Source of the DNA: DAOTTY01 sp034437575
GTDB lineage: Bacteria > Chloroflexota > Anaerolineae > Aggregatilineales > Phototrophicaceae
Direction of reading: 5' to 3'
DNA: 64,000 nt
Assembly: GCA_034437575.1 (NCBI GenBank)
Contig: DAOTTY010000020.1
Span: 1 to 64,000 of the forward strand
The notes under the pieces were generated by a model that had not been told where the DNA came from, searched no databases, and worked only from the letters and a program-made list of their open reading frames with translations. Each line of letters starts with the position of its first letter. Position 1 is the stretch's first letter. A program made the translations under genes and the position numbers. Shown one piece after another: positions 54,801-62,389 of this stretch.

Positions 54801-55227
54801 CCCCGATGGCAAAAACCAGGCTAGGAATAGCGAAACTCACGGTCACGCGGGACACAATGATAATGAATGATTGCCAGCGTGCGCGGTTGTTATTGGAAGC
54901 CGAAATGGGGCGTTGCTGTCGGAAAACCCTTGTGGCCCCGCCGATTGCAGCACCTGCAAATACGGCCCACAGCAGCAGCGCGTGCGCGTCTTGCGAAACG
55001 GAAAGTGTGGCCGCGATACCAACGCTGTGAGCCACGCTCATTTCCGCCCGCTGCATAAGAATGCTGAACACGATAGTTAAGGCCGTCAGCGCGAGGACGA
55101 GTAAGCCGTAGCCCCAGTATTCACCGAGTGTTGCCATTGTGGGTAAGCGTACAGCCAGTATACTAATAGTCAGCAGTGCCAGGGCGGCAACTATTGAGTG
55201 CCGGAGCAAATTGTTACGTTTCATCAA
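51835..55227 (-). CDS. Large membrane sensor histidine kinase with GAF-GAF-GAF-PAS domains
   Basis: 1130 aa. About eight N-terminal transmembrane segments (residues 10-245) form an integral sensor like the MASE type. Three GAF-like domains follow (about 250-415, 420-575, 595-750), then a PAS domain (about 760-885; MEAILNAMTEAVVLMNTGGD). HisKA has the phospho-acceptor His in MIVHDLRSPLTAV (about 902); the HATPase has the N box VIQNLVDNALKYTAD (about 1016), G1 DRGPGIPPDYRERLFDRY and G2 RRGVGLGLTF (about 1080). All kinase residues look intact. No response regulator is adjacent; the single receiver at 41514 is a candidate partner by default only. Confidence 0.92.
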   Translation of the reverse strand: MMKRNNLLRHSIVAALALLTISILAVRLPTMATLGEYWGYGLLVLALTALTIVFSILMQRAEMSVAHSVGIAATLSVSQDAHALLLWAVFAGAAIGGATRVFRQQRPISASNNNRARWQSFIIIVSRVTVSFAIPSLVFAIGGGRHLPLNTLSGAVAPIMMVYITTYATLYLGMYLLDWLIEGRNPFQVLWESSLQILVVLVVPSAYAVVVTVIYTELPLPFFVLTIAGLILAIVTTFRYSRNQVVLREQVHEMRVLSELNHALQSCTSTEEVIAAVLRYVTQLAYISNLIVAVREPERGHVTYPLHLQQGTLGRAVAVDAVDIQLIGQLVHERTPLHIQTNVAAYLQQLGLPHHPYPVTWWSGSPLLARGDVVGVMVVYGMDGRKLSANDTESLRIFASALAAALDSAHLYRQQAERVMRLNTLNTISALLSSTLSQEDVLDTVTTSAGMLSEANAVAVYLAEDGKSSPKLQRTAGVDDEVLLTAQPALLTNPQGPKQDNAPKLREFLPLIIRDVASDERAAGYSQVLLDANLRSIIELPLVGAEELIGVVALYFSTPQDPSQEFVEFLRTFASESVQAIKNAQLYTRIDEALEKRLIQLSILAAVGQQTSASINVQSIAAVVLNFATDYTQAARGVIVLQDENLNRLRVVAQRNYPDGLFEDVALFDTGILGSVRESGNYMQVDDISTDPNTVPLVPQARSQLIVPILREKGSMGLVVLESDETAAFTREDTNFIVQLFNQAAIAIDNRNLFHSVTRSRDRMEAILNAMTEAVVLMNTGGDIVMANPAVGLIGLQPDMLIEQNIHTLALNTALDLPSRMGFDGVEQMQRLLQQLGTGKRLASEPDLYSVQSAQGMVYIERDIISIRDEVGHVAGLLLVFYNQTQRIELDQTRDEFTRMIVHDLRSPLTAVTTSLNIIPRLVPEENPKRAQIVSVAKSSRQVIRKMIRRVDSLLDIAKMQSGEISLDSNSFALATPAANVLDELQPLAAERGITLTFNAPEGLVNIQADEDKVERVIQNLVDNALKYTADDTTITIYAAPLEDNPAYVRVDVVDRGPGIPPDYRERLFDRYVQVQGQRGTRRGVGLGLTFCRLVVEAHGGRIWVEENPGGGSVFSFTLPTAQAAEAAHG

Positions 55228-55447
55228 TATCAGTCAATACAAGACAAACATGATTACAGTCAGTGTATAAGCGTGCCACTTGATAAGACACACGTTTTAA
55301 TCAACCCGTAGAGCCAGTTTATATTACAACATTCCCATCATTTTTTCTGCAAACAGTCGTGCTTGTACAATTGAAAACTACTCGGCGTGTGGTTTCTGAG
55401 TTATCATGCAAACTAGAAAGCATTTATCAGGGCAAGGACAGATCGTC

Positions 55448-56566
55448 ATGAAGCAATGGGTTCCGTTTATCACACTGGCCGCACTGATCTTCGGATTTAG
55501 TGTCGCCATCGCCCAGGATGACACCACAGGCACCGATACCACGACTGACACAGACGCCCCGCAAACCACTGTCGAGATTCTGTTTTTCGCGTGTGAGAAC
55601 AGCAGCGTGATGAACCTGTCGGGCAATGCCCAGCCCGGCTTCGATGTGTTTTATCAGGTGTTTAGCGGGTCCAACGGTGCCGGTGCAGAACTTTCCGCAC
55701 TGCGCCAGATCAGCGCTGATGGCGACTACACCTTCAGCGAACAACTCCCTTACGCCAATGGTCAAGCAGTTGCCCCCGGCGCAGTTGCCAGCGCCCGCGT
55801 GATTATCGCGCCAGAAAACACGCCGGAAGACCCCGCTTTTGATACGTTCGTGGACGACCTGCAAGACGGCTGCGACCAAGACATCATCCCGCCAGATGTC
55901 ATTGCAGCCCCGGTCGCGGTCACAGAAGACGTGCAAGAGTTCGGCATCGAACTGCCCGACGGCGGCCCACTTGGTGATGAATTCGCCACGCCGGAACCTG
56001 TTGTGGTGTTGGGGCCGCGCCGCACCAGCGAGGACCGCGCACCCAACGCAGGCACAGTTTTTGCCCTGTGCGATGACTTCTATCCCGAAGCCCGCCCCGG
56101 CTTGATTTACGACAGTGATGAAGTCGAAATCTTCTGGTACTGGTTTGCAACATCCCCCGAAGTGCTGGAACAGAACCTGGCCCGCACCTCGTATCGTGTC
56201 AAGATTAATCAGGCACCCGTCCCCCCAGATCAGGTTTTCGTTAGCCCGGTCACGCCCCGCAACGGTGTATTCTACCGCTTCTTCACGATCCCGGTTGGCA
56301 ACCTGGGGCCAGGCTTTTACGAAGTAGAATTCAATCAGGACTGGGCTGAACCCGTTACCGACGGCTTCGATGATTACGGCCCCGGCACAGCTAATCCGCG
56401 TGTTCGCAGCACCTGCAACTTTGAAGTGCAAGAGAACCCCTTCGGCGTAGACCCGTTCGTCAGTGGCCTGTTTATCGGCGCAGATACGCCCGCCCACGAC
56501 TTTGAACGCGCCATCCGCGAAGATCAGGTTCTTGACGAGTTCCTGGAAGAAGCGAACAACAACTAA
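55448..56566 (+). CDS. Secreted protein of unknown function
   Basis: 372 aa. The start at 55448 follows AAGGACAG and gives signal peptide MKQWVPFITLAALIFGFSVA, cleaved near AIAQ; the frame open from 55406 adds unlikely residues. The mature protein is acidic and beta-rich, with an N-terminal ~110-residue domain (VEILFFACENSSVMNLSGN), an Asp/Pro linker, and a second domain (about 200-340) with Trp-rich VEIFWYWFATSPEVLEQN. Four or five Cys are spread along it. No family recognised. The stop codon overlaps the rsmG start by one base. Confidence 0.7.
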   Translation: MKQWVPFITLAALIFGFSVAIAQDDTTGTDTTTDTDAPQTTVEILFFACENSSVMNLSGNAQPGFDVFYQVFSGSNGAGAELSALRQISADGDYTFSEQLPYANGQAVAPGAVASARVIIAPENTPEDPAFDTFVDDLQDGCDQDIIPPDVIAAPVAVTEDVQEFGIELPDGGPLGDEFATPEPVVVLGPRRTSEDRAPNAGTVFALCDDFYPEARPGLIYDSDEVEIFWYWFATSPEVLEQNLARTSYRVKINQAPVPPDQVFVSPVTPRNGVFYRFFTIPVGNLGPGFYEVEFNQDWAEPVTDGFDDYGPGTANPRVRSTCNFEVQENPFGVDPFVSGLFIGADTPAHDFERAIREDQVLDEFLEEANNN

Positions 56567-57279
56567 TGACCGATTGGGTGCAGCAAGCGCGTGATCTGCT
56601 CAACGTTGACCTGTCGCCAGAGCAGGTCACAGCGCTGTTGACGGTTGAGGCGCTGCTCATCGAGTGGAACGAGCGCATGAATCTGACGGCCATCACCGAG
56701 CCGGACGCGATTCGGGTGCGGCACTTCCTGGATTCGTTATCACCTGTGTTAGTCACTGACCTTGCCGATGGGGTAAAGGTGGTGGACATCGGCACGGGGG
56801 CGGGCTTTCCTGGGCTGCCACTGGCAGTTGCCTTCCCCAATGTATATGTCACCCTGATAGACTCCGTTGGTAAAAAGGTCAAGTTCATCCAGCATGTGAT
56901 TGACGCGCTCGGCCTGACGAACGCAGAAGCCATCCATGCCCGCGCTGAGGAAGCCGGGCAAGATGCGGCACATCGGGCCGCATATGACGTGGTACTGGCA
57001 CGGGCCGTCGCCCGGCTGCCAGGGCTTATGGAGTATATGCTGCCACTGGCGAAGGTGGGGGGGCGCTGCATTGCGATGAAGGGCACCACTGCCCACGCCG
57101 AGGCCACAGACGCCGCCCGTGCCATTGTCGCATTTGGTGGCAAGCTGGACAGCATCACCGAACTGCAACTGCCAACCATAGAGCATCCCCACTACCTCAT
57201 CGCCATTGATAAAGTATCTGCCACACCACCAGAGTTCCCACGCAAACCCGGCACCCCCACCCGCGCCCCCGTCATCTAA
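56566..57279 (+). CDS. rsmG: RsmG, 16S rRNA guanine-N7 methyltransferase
   Basis: SAM-dependent methyltransferase acting on G527 of 16S rRNA (E. coli numbering). 237 aa. Seen: N-terminal helix LLIEWNERMNLTAITEPDAI then VRHFLDSLSPVL, the SAM motif VVDIGTGAGFPGLPLAVAFP (about 67-86), LIDSVGKKVKFI, and ARAVARLPGLMEY. Start ATG overlaps the stop of the secreted protein (TAATG), an odd pairing of functions. Not near parA/parB or mnmG here. Confidence 0.95.
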   Translation: MTDWVQQARDLLNVDLSPEQVTALLTVEALLIEWNERMNLTAITEPDAIRVRHFLDSLSPVLVTDLADGVKVVDIGTGAGFPGLPLAVAFPNVYVTLIDSVGKKVKFIQHVIDALGLTNAEAIHARAEEAGQDAAHRAAYDVVLARAVARLPGLMEYMLPLAKVGGRCIAMKGTTAHAEATDAARAIVAFGGKLDSITELQLPTIEHPHYLIAIDKVSATPPEFPRKPGTPTRAPVI

Positions 57280-57374
57280 AACCGCAGTGCAACTCACTGG
57301 CCAGCGCCGCGTATAAATTGTAGAAAAACCCGCGACCCTACCCGGCTCGCCCCACCCGCACACGACGGCAACAG

Positions 57375-57383
57375 TGGTACAAT
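57375..57383 (+). promoter_or_regulatory. Extended -10 promoter candidate of the ubiquitin-like operon
   Basis: TGG directly before TACAAT (57378-57383), 45 bases before the E2 start. No matching -35; extended -10 promoters often lack one. This and the 148-base gap suggest the operon starts with the E2 gene. Confidence 0.42.
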
Positions 57384-57427
57384 ATGCAAGTGAGTTAATA
57401 GCTGTTAGGTTTTAGGAGAGTTCGTCT

Positions 57428-57886
57428 ATGGCTGCATGGTGGGGAACGAGAAGTGATGTTTCACCCCGGTTGCGGTTAGAGGTAGAAGCAATGCGAGCCG
57501 CATTTGATGATACATTTCGCTTGACGGTGCCCCAAGACAGCAGCCTGCTGCACTGGACGGGCGATGTTGAGCTGAATTTGTCAGTCCTCAAAAATCAAGT
57601 TCACACACTCAAGATTGTCTACCCAAAAGACTATCCCAACCGCCCGGCAGAGGCTTATGTGCTGCGCCCGCGCATCTACAGCGAAAAGCACCAGTACGAA
57701 GACGGCCAGTTATGCCTATTCAACCCGAAAGACGGTACCAACTACGGCTGGAATCCAAGCCGCTCAACCGCCGTCACCGTAGCCGGGTGGGCGGTTCAAT
57801 GGCTGTACGCTTATTACACATGGCGACACACCAAACAGTGGCCTGGCATCGAGGAGCGCGTGACGCCAGAGGGAAGAAGGAGATAG
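57428..57886 (+). CDS. Bacterial ubiquitin-conjugating (E2/UBC-fold) protein
   Basis: 152 aa, no signal peptide. UBC-fold features: an N-terminal helix (LRLEVEAMRAAF, 15-26), beta meander, the Tyr-Pro motif KIVYPKDYPNRPAEAYVL (62-79), then HQYEDGQLCLFNP with the likely catalytic Cys96 in the E2 position and His88 upstream where eukaryotic E2s have HPN. The C-terminal part WNPSRSTAVTVAGWAVQWLY, YTWRHTKQWPGIE is shared with bacterial E2-like families found beside E1 and JAB genes. It should carry a thioester-linked modifier from the E1 encoded two genes downstream. AGGAGAG precedes the ATG; 6 bases separate it from the JAB gene. Confidence 0.86.
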   Translation: MAAWWGTRSDVSPRLRLEVEAMRAAFDDTFRLTVPQDSSLLHWTGDVELNLSVLKNQVHTLKIVYPKDYPNRPAEAYVLRPRIYSEKHQYEDGQLCLFNPKDGTNYGWNPSRSTAVTVAGWAVQWLYAYYTWRHTKQWPGIEERVTPEGRRR

Positions 57887-57892
57887 ATTTGT

Positions 57893-59062
57893 ATGCTCAA
57901 CCGGCTGAACACACTAATTACTGGCCCCAACGTGCCCAAACTGTACGTGGCGCAGCGTGTCATCGACAAGATGGTGAAGGCCGCCCAGGAATACGTTGAC
58001 GATGAAACCGGCGAGGCCATGATTGGCCTTGTGCTGGTGGACGGCACGACAGGCGTTGCGGTGTACATCATCGACACAATCGCCCCTGGTGATGACGCCC
58101 TGCGTGCCAGTCACACCTTTCAGCAGGGCAGCGCATGGCAGGACGAAGTGCTGAACTGGCTGCGAGAAAATTGGCAGGTTGCCCGTGAAAAGCGGGCCGG
58201 GGCCTATGGCAACTCGCACGCCTCACGCTGGGACGCGCCTCTGTATCACATCGGGGACTGGCACAAGCAGCCCGGCTTTATGATCCAGCCCAGCGGCGGT
58301 GATTTGGCAACGGCTCTGGATTGGGTCAACCAGCCCGGTAATCGCATTGGCTTTGTGGTTGCGCCGATATTGACCATTGACCACCCGGCTACGGTCGAGG
58401 CCCCTGATGAGATGAGCAATTTCATCCGGGTAGAACAGGCCAACGGGCTGATGACGCGCATTGACTTCTGGTTCATCCACCGCGATATGGTGCGCTTTTA
58501 CCCGATCACGCCAAGCGTTTCCGAAGACCGCATCTTCCCACGTCTGATGGATTACCCCTGGCACCTGACCAGCGAAACCCGCGCCTCACAGGAAATACAA
58601 CTTCTGGAAAGCGAAGGGATGCTGGTCGAAATCCTGCTGTGGGACACCGACGAAACGCTGCCGCTGGAGATTTGCCTGCTGACGGCCCGGCCCGGTGCTG
58701 AGAAGTTCCTGCTAATTGCCACCCAGCACGACTATCCCCACGCGCCGCCAGATATTTACACGCTGCCGTTTAACAGCATCCAGCCGGACGAAGACCTCTA
58801 CGATTTGATGGGCCGCATCTGGACGTATGCCGAACTGGTCGAAGACCCGGAAGACTGGGAGTGGTCACCGGAAAAGACGCTGTTGGAATATGTGTTCGTG
58901 GTAGAAAGTGAACTGGGGCTGGGGCCGTCGCCGGTAGCGGAACTGCCCGCTAGCGAACCCGATGCTACAGCCCACGAAAGTGACACACCATCGCAAGAAA
59001 CAGTCAGCGAGCCAGTTGCCGGGTCTGAAGATGCGCCGACTGGGGAGGCAACATCCAAATGA
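57893..59062 (+). CDS. JAB/MPN-family protein with C-terminal UBC/RWD-like segment
   Basis: 389 aa. Residues about 14-200 form a JAB/MPN domain: Glu38 in DDETGEAMIGLVLVDG, then HIGDWHKQPGFMIQPSGGD (119-137). The JAMM metal site normally reads His-x-His-x(7)-Ser-x-x-Asp; here it is His124-Lys-Gln126 with Ser134 and Asp137, so the second His is Gln and zinc binding is uncertain. Residues about 232-320 look like a UBC/RWD fold without catalytic Cys (FLLIATQHDYPHAPPDIYTL). The last ~45 residues are acidic and disordered. AAGGAG is 10 bases before the ATG; the stop overlaps the E1-like start in ATGA. Expected role: removing or trimming a modifier, or reading it if inactive. Confidence 0.8.
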   Translation: MLNRLNTLITGPNVPKLYVAQRVIDKMVKAAQEYVDDETGEAMIGLVLVDGTTGVAVYIIDTIAPGDDALRASHTFQQGSAWQDEVLNWLRENWQVAREKRAGAYGNSHASRWDAPLYHIGDWHKQPGFMIQPSGGDLATALDWVNQPGNRIGFVVAPILTIDHPATVEAPDEMSNFIRVEQANGLMTRIDFWFIHRDMVRFYPITPSVSEDRIFPRLMDYPWHLTSETRASQEIQLLESEGMLVEILLWDTDETLPLEICLLTARPGAEKFLLIATQHDYPHAPPDIYTLPFNSIQPDEDLYDLMGRIWTYAELVEDPEDWEWSPEKTLLEYVFVVESELGLGPSPVAELPASEPDATAHESDTPSQETVSEPVAGSEDAPTGEATSK

Positions 59063-59988
59063 CACACTGGGATCGCGTAGAACGGTTGCTGGGTGCAGAC
59101 AACCTGTTACGGCTGGCACAGGCACGGGTCGGTGTCGTCGGGTTGGGGTCAGGCGGCGGCTTCGTTGCTCAAAGCCTTGCCATGAGCGGCGTAGGCAACT
59201 TCGTACTGGTTGATAACGACACGCTGGATGAGGCCAACATGGTTCGTCATGTAGCAGACCGCGCTCACCTGGGCCAACCTAAAGCGGAAGCTATGCGCGA
59301 TTTGGTTCTTGCGCGAAACCCCAGGGCAGGAACCGACGTTCGCACGGGCAAAATTGAGGATCACATGGACGTACTGGACAATGTGGACATCCTTATCGTC
59401 GGGGTCGATCAAGAGCAGGTGAAATACGTTATCAACGAGGCGTGCCTGGAACGCAATCTGACGGCTATCTACGCGGGTGTGTATGAACGTGGTGAGGGCG
59501 GCGATGTGGTCATCATCCAGCCCAACGCGGAAGCCGAACCGTGTTATGCTTGCTGGGCGGCTGAACTGCGCGAAGGGCTAGCCATGGGCGACATCGCGGA
59601 CGGTGACGAACTGGATTATGGTATGATAGGCGAAAGCGGTACCCTGGACGCTGAGCCGGGCCTGTGGCTGCATGTGGTGCGTGTGGCATCTGCTCAGGCA
59701 GACATGGCCGTGAATCACCTGTTGTTGGGCAGCGACGTTTACGAACTAATGCCGGGCAACACGGTCATTATGGCCAACCGCCACCTCGAAATCATTGAGG
59801 GGACGATGACCCAGCCCTACAGCGCAGTATGGACGACTATCCGGCGCAACCCGGACTGTTTAGTTTGTGGTAATACCGTGCGGCGGCGCAAACGCCTGGC
59901 AGACAGCGAAAAGGCAAACGATGCAATGTCCCTGGATGACCTGATGGGGTCCGTTGGCATCGCCCTCCAAGATGAAAACGACGATTAA
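59059..59988 (+). CDS. ThiF/E1-like adenylating enzyme
   Basis: 309 aa of the ThiF/MoeB/HesA/E1 superfamily, which adenylate a C-terminal Gly of a ubiquitin-like protein. Seen: nucleotide loop VGVVGLGSGGGFVAQSLAMS (24-43), the ATP/Mg motif VDNDTLDEANMVRHV (51-65) with Arg63, and NPRAGTDVRTGKIED. Two cysteine pairs, CYAC (162/165) and CLVC (267/270), form a Cys4 zinc site. Apart from these only Cys129 is present, so the thioester cysteine of a true E1 is not obvious. Between E2 and JAB partners upstream and the small charged protein downstream. Confidence 0.9.
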   Translation: MTHWDRVERLLGADNLLRLAQARVGVVGLGSGGGFVAQSLAMSGVGNFVLVDNDTLDEANMVRHVADRAHLGQPKAEAMRDLVLARNPRAGTDVRTGKIEDHMDVLDNVDILIVGVDQEQVKYVINEACLERNLTAIYAGVYERGEGGDVVIIQPNAEAEPCYACWAAELREGLAMGDIADGDELDYGMIGESGTLDAEPGLWLHVVRVASAQADMAVNHLLLGSDVYELMPGNTVIMANRHLEIIEGTMTQPYSAVWTTIRRNPDCLVCGNTVRRRKRLADSEKANDAMSLDDLMGSVGIALQDENDD

Positions 59989-60009
59989 TACGGGGAGCAA
60001 GAGAGACTC

Positions 60010-60324
60010 ATGACAGACGAACCCAAGAACAACATCCCTGAGAACGAAAACGTTGACACCACCGATAACCCGGCAGCATCTAATAGCGGGGATGCGCCCG
60101 AACAGCCTAACGACCTGAACGACCGCCTGGAGCGGCTGGGCGGCGAACCCGCACCGGTCATCACACCCGAGGAGTTTGCCCGCTTGCAGCGTGCCGGGCA
60201 GGTTCACATTGACAGCGGCGGGCGCGTTCGCACAGCCCGCCGCCGCGATGAGGACGACGGCGGGGTTTCCCTGCGGAAGCGGCGCGCATGGTACACATTG
60301 GGCGAGACTGCAACACGAATTTGA
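60010..60324 (+). CDS. Small charged, disordered protein of the ubiquitin-like operon
   Basis: 104 aa, no family recognised. Residues 1-40 are acidic, Asn/Pro-rich and disordered; 36-46 (NDLNDRLERLG) could be a short helix; 47-80 holds PVITPEEFARLQRAGQVHID; the end is strongly basic (RTARRRDEDD, LRKRRAW). GGGGAG-type ribosome site upstream. It lies 21 bases after the E1-like gene and overlaps the next, so it is part of the operon. It lacks a beta-grasp look and a terminal Gly-Gly, so it is not an evident modifier; it may be an adaptor or substrate. Confidence 0.65.
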   Translation: MTDEPKNNIPENENVDTTDNPAASNSGDAPEQPNDLNDRLERLGGEPAPVITPEEFARLQRAGQVHIDSGGRVRTARRRDEDDGGVSLRKRRAWYTLGETATRI

Positions 60325-61490
60325 CAACGCAATCACTGGTTCAAACGCTCACACGCATGGGCACCCTGACGGATAAACGTCTGACGGCGGCTTTCGAGGC
60401 TGTATCTCGCCAGATGTTCTTGCCGGACCGCACGCCAGAAGAAGCCCAGGCGGACCGCGCCTTTTTCACGCAGACGGACGACAAGGGCACATCAACGGTT
60501 GGCAGCGATCAACCCAGCCAACTGGCGCTGCTGCTTGCCCTGGCCGACCTGCAACCAGGCCATAACGTCCTCGAAATCGGGACGGGAACGGGCTACAGTG
60601 CCGCGATCACACAGCAGATGGTGGGGCGCAGCGGCCATGTCACCAGCCTGGAAATTAACCGCGAAGCCTTTCACAGTGCCCAGGACAATTTACAGCGTGC
60701 CACTATGGGGCGCATCAATGTCGTTGAAGCTGATGGTGCATCCGGGTATGACGCACGCGCATCATATGACCGTATCATCTCAACTGTAGCCATCTGGGAC
60801 ATTCCCCAGGCGTGGGTTCGCCAACTGCGCCCCGGCGGGCGCATCGCAACGCCGCTTTATGCAGATGGCTTGCAGGTTTGTGGGGCGTTCACGGTCACAC
60901 CCGATGGTATCCTGTACAGCAACCACAACAAAACCTGTGCCTTCGTGCCCATCCAGGGGATTGCAGCCCCCCCGCCACAACACCTTTACCTTGGGGGCGG
61001 TTCCGCACTGCGAATCTACTCCAATGAGGTCAGTAAACTGGATGCAGTCGCATTGCACATGCTGCTTTCTACCGATGCGGAAAACTGTCACCTTGGGGTC
61101 ACACTTTCGAACCGTGAATACTGGGATGGATTTGCCCCCTACCTCATGTTGAACCCGCCGGATGGTTACGAATTCGTGTCCTACGCCATTGAAGGTGGCA
61201 AACGGGTCTACGGGCTATCTGGGCGCGGGTTTGGGTTGGTGCAGCAGGGCAGCGCGGTGTTTGTTTGTGCGGATGAGTACGGTCAAACGCACTGCTTTGC
61301 CAGCAGCGATGCATTTCTCGCGCTGGTTGCCAGCTATGATGACTGGGTTCGTGCGGGGCGCATTAGCATTGAGCAAATGCGCGTCCGGTTTGTGCCAGAT
61401 GGCCTGACGGTTCCCCTCGTTAACGAGGGGGCAACGTTCCCACGGCACACCAGCACGCTGCAAATCTGGCTGGCAAGCACCGATCAATAG
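60288..61490 (+). CDS. Protein-L-isoaspartate O-methyltransferase-like protein with extra C-terminal domain
   Basis: 400 aa. Residues about 12-210 match PCMT: LTDKRLTAAFEAVSRQMFLP, the substrate-side QPSQLALLLALADL, SAM motif I VLEIGTGTGYSAAITQQ, VTSLEINREAF and PGGRIATPLY. PCMT repairs isoaspartyl residues in damaged proteins. The remaining ~190 residues are an extension of unknown fold seen in some long PCMT-like proteins. The start is uncertain: ATG 60288 overlaps the previous gene by 37 bases, while TTG 60321 would give the TTGA overlap used elsewhere in this window and removes 11 residues that do not look like PCMT. Last gene of the ubiquitin-like operon. Confidence 0.83.
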   Translation: MVHIGRDCNTNLTTQSLVQTLTRMGTLTDKRLTAAFEAVSRQMFLPDRTPEEAQADRAFFTQTDDKGTSTVGSDQPSQLALLLALADLQPGHNVLEIGTGTGYSAAITQQMVGRSGHVTSLEINREAFHSAQDNLQRATMGRINVVEADGASGYDARASYDRIISTVAIWDIPQAWVRQLRPGGRIATPLYADGLQVCGAFTVTPDGILYSNHNKTCAFVPIQGIAAPPPQHLYLGGGSALRIYSNEVSKLDAVALHMLLSTDAENCHLGVTLSNREYWDGFAPYLMLNPPDGYEFVSYAIEGGKRVYGLSGRGFGLVQQGSAVFVCADEYGQTHCFASSDAFLALVASYDDWVRAGRISIEQMRVRFVPDGLTVPLVNEGATFPRHTSTLQIWLASTDQ

Positions 61491-62389
61491 CGATCTATTG
61501 CCCACCGCATCAGGGTATAGAACGCGACCCGGCCTGCGTGTGGCGCAAACGCATTCAATGTCTCCACGACTGCATCCGCACTGATGCGGTCATCGCTGTC
61601 GTGGAAGTAGTGGGCCACCGCACTGCGTAATGCCACGTCATTGTGGGCAATCCGCTGGTAGTGGCCCATGCCGCGCAGCAGCGTCCACGCCGCCGTCCAG
61701 TGGCCAATGCCATTAAGAGCCATCAACTGATGATAGGCTTCTGCCTCTGGTAGCGTTCGCAGCCGTTCGAGATTCAGGTCACCGTCCGTTATCTGCCGGG
61801 CGATACGCTGCATCACGGCCACGCGGCGATGCGTGATTTTCAGTGTCCTCTGAAGGTCGGCGGCGTTTGCTGTGGCAATGGCATCTGGTAACGGGAAGGC
61901 ATAATACAGCACGTCCTCGTGTTCAATCTGCACCCCGCCCCACTCTGCGATAGCCCGTTGGGCACGCAGCGCCGCATACAGCGAAATCTGCTGCTCGATG
62001 ATAACGGTCATCAGCGCTTCAAACACTGTTTCACTATGGAAGTGCCGCACCCCGTACAGGGGTTCCAGGACACGCCACAGGCGCGGATGTGCCTGGGCAG
62101 CGTTGAAAAACGGGGCCACATCCACCTCAACGGCGAGGATATGCCGGGCAGCGGTCAACAGCCGGTCATCAGGCACGACTTTGCCTGCAAGCTGCTCAAC
62201 CATCAACGTTGGGGCGTCAGGCGGGCCGTGCTGCTTAACTTGCACCAGTAAGATGTCGCCATCCACATATAGGGCACGGCGGTAAAATCCCTCACGATAC
62301 ACGTCCAGCACACCATGATACTGGCCGAGCAGTTGGCCGGTTGTATTCAGGTCGTAAGGCGGTGCAGGGCGCAGTTCACCAATATACAT
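61484..62389 (-). CDS. AlkA-like DNA-3-methyladenine glycosylase (HhH-GPD)
   Basis: 301 aa base-excision repair glycosylase removing alkylated purines. N-terminal beta domain (1-110), then the HhH-GPD domain: VFEALMTVIIEQQISLYAAL, the helix-hairpin-helix LMALNGIGHWTAAWTLLRGM, and the catalytic Asp in RIAHNDVALRSAV. No iron-sulphur cysteines, as expected for AlkA. The start overlaps the stop of the TIR gene by one base (TAATG), so it is translated with it. It converges on the PCMT-like gene with a 7-base overlap. Confidence 0.88.
   Translation of the reverse strand: MYIGELRPAPPYDLNTTGQLLGQYHGVLDVYREGFYRRALYVDGDILLVQVKQHGPPDAPTLMVEQLAGKVVPDDRLLTAARHILAVEVDVAPFFNAAQAHPRLWRVLEPLYGVRHFHSETVFEALMTVIIEQQISLYAALRAQRAIAEWGGVQIEHEDVLYYAFPLPDAIATANAADLQRTLKITHRRVAVMQRIARQITDGDLNLERLRTLPEAEAYHQLMALNGIGHWTAAWTLLRGMGHYQRIAHNDVALRSAVAHYFHDSDDRISADAVVETLNAFAPHAGRVAFYTLMRWAIDRY

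Noticed and set aside
55427..56497. 356-codon open frame on - opposite the secreted protein
   Set aside because: The + frame has a signal peptide, ribosome site and the TAATG link to rsmG; the - frame has none of these.
60140..60160. Internal Gly-Gly-Glu in the small operon protein, as in Pup
   Set aside because: Pup ends with this motif; here it is internal, and no Pup ligase or proteasome gene is near.
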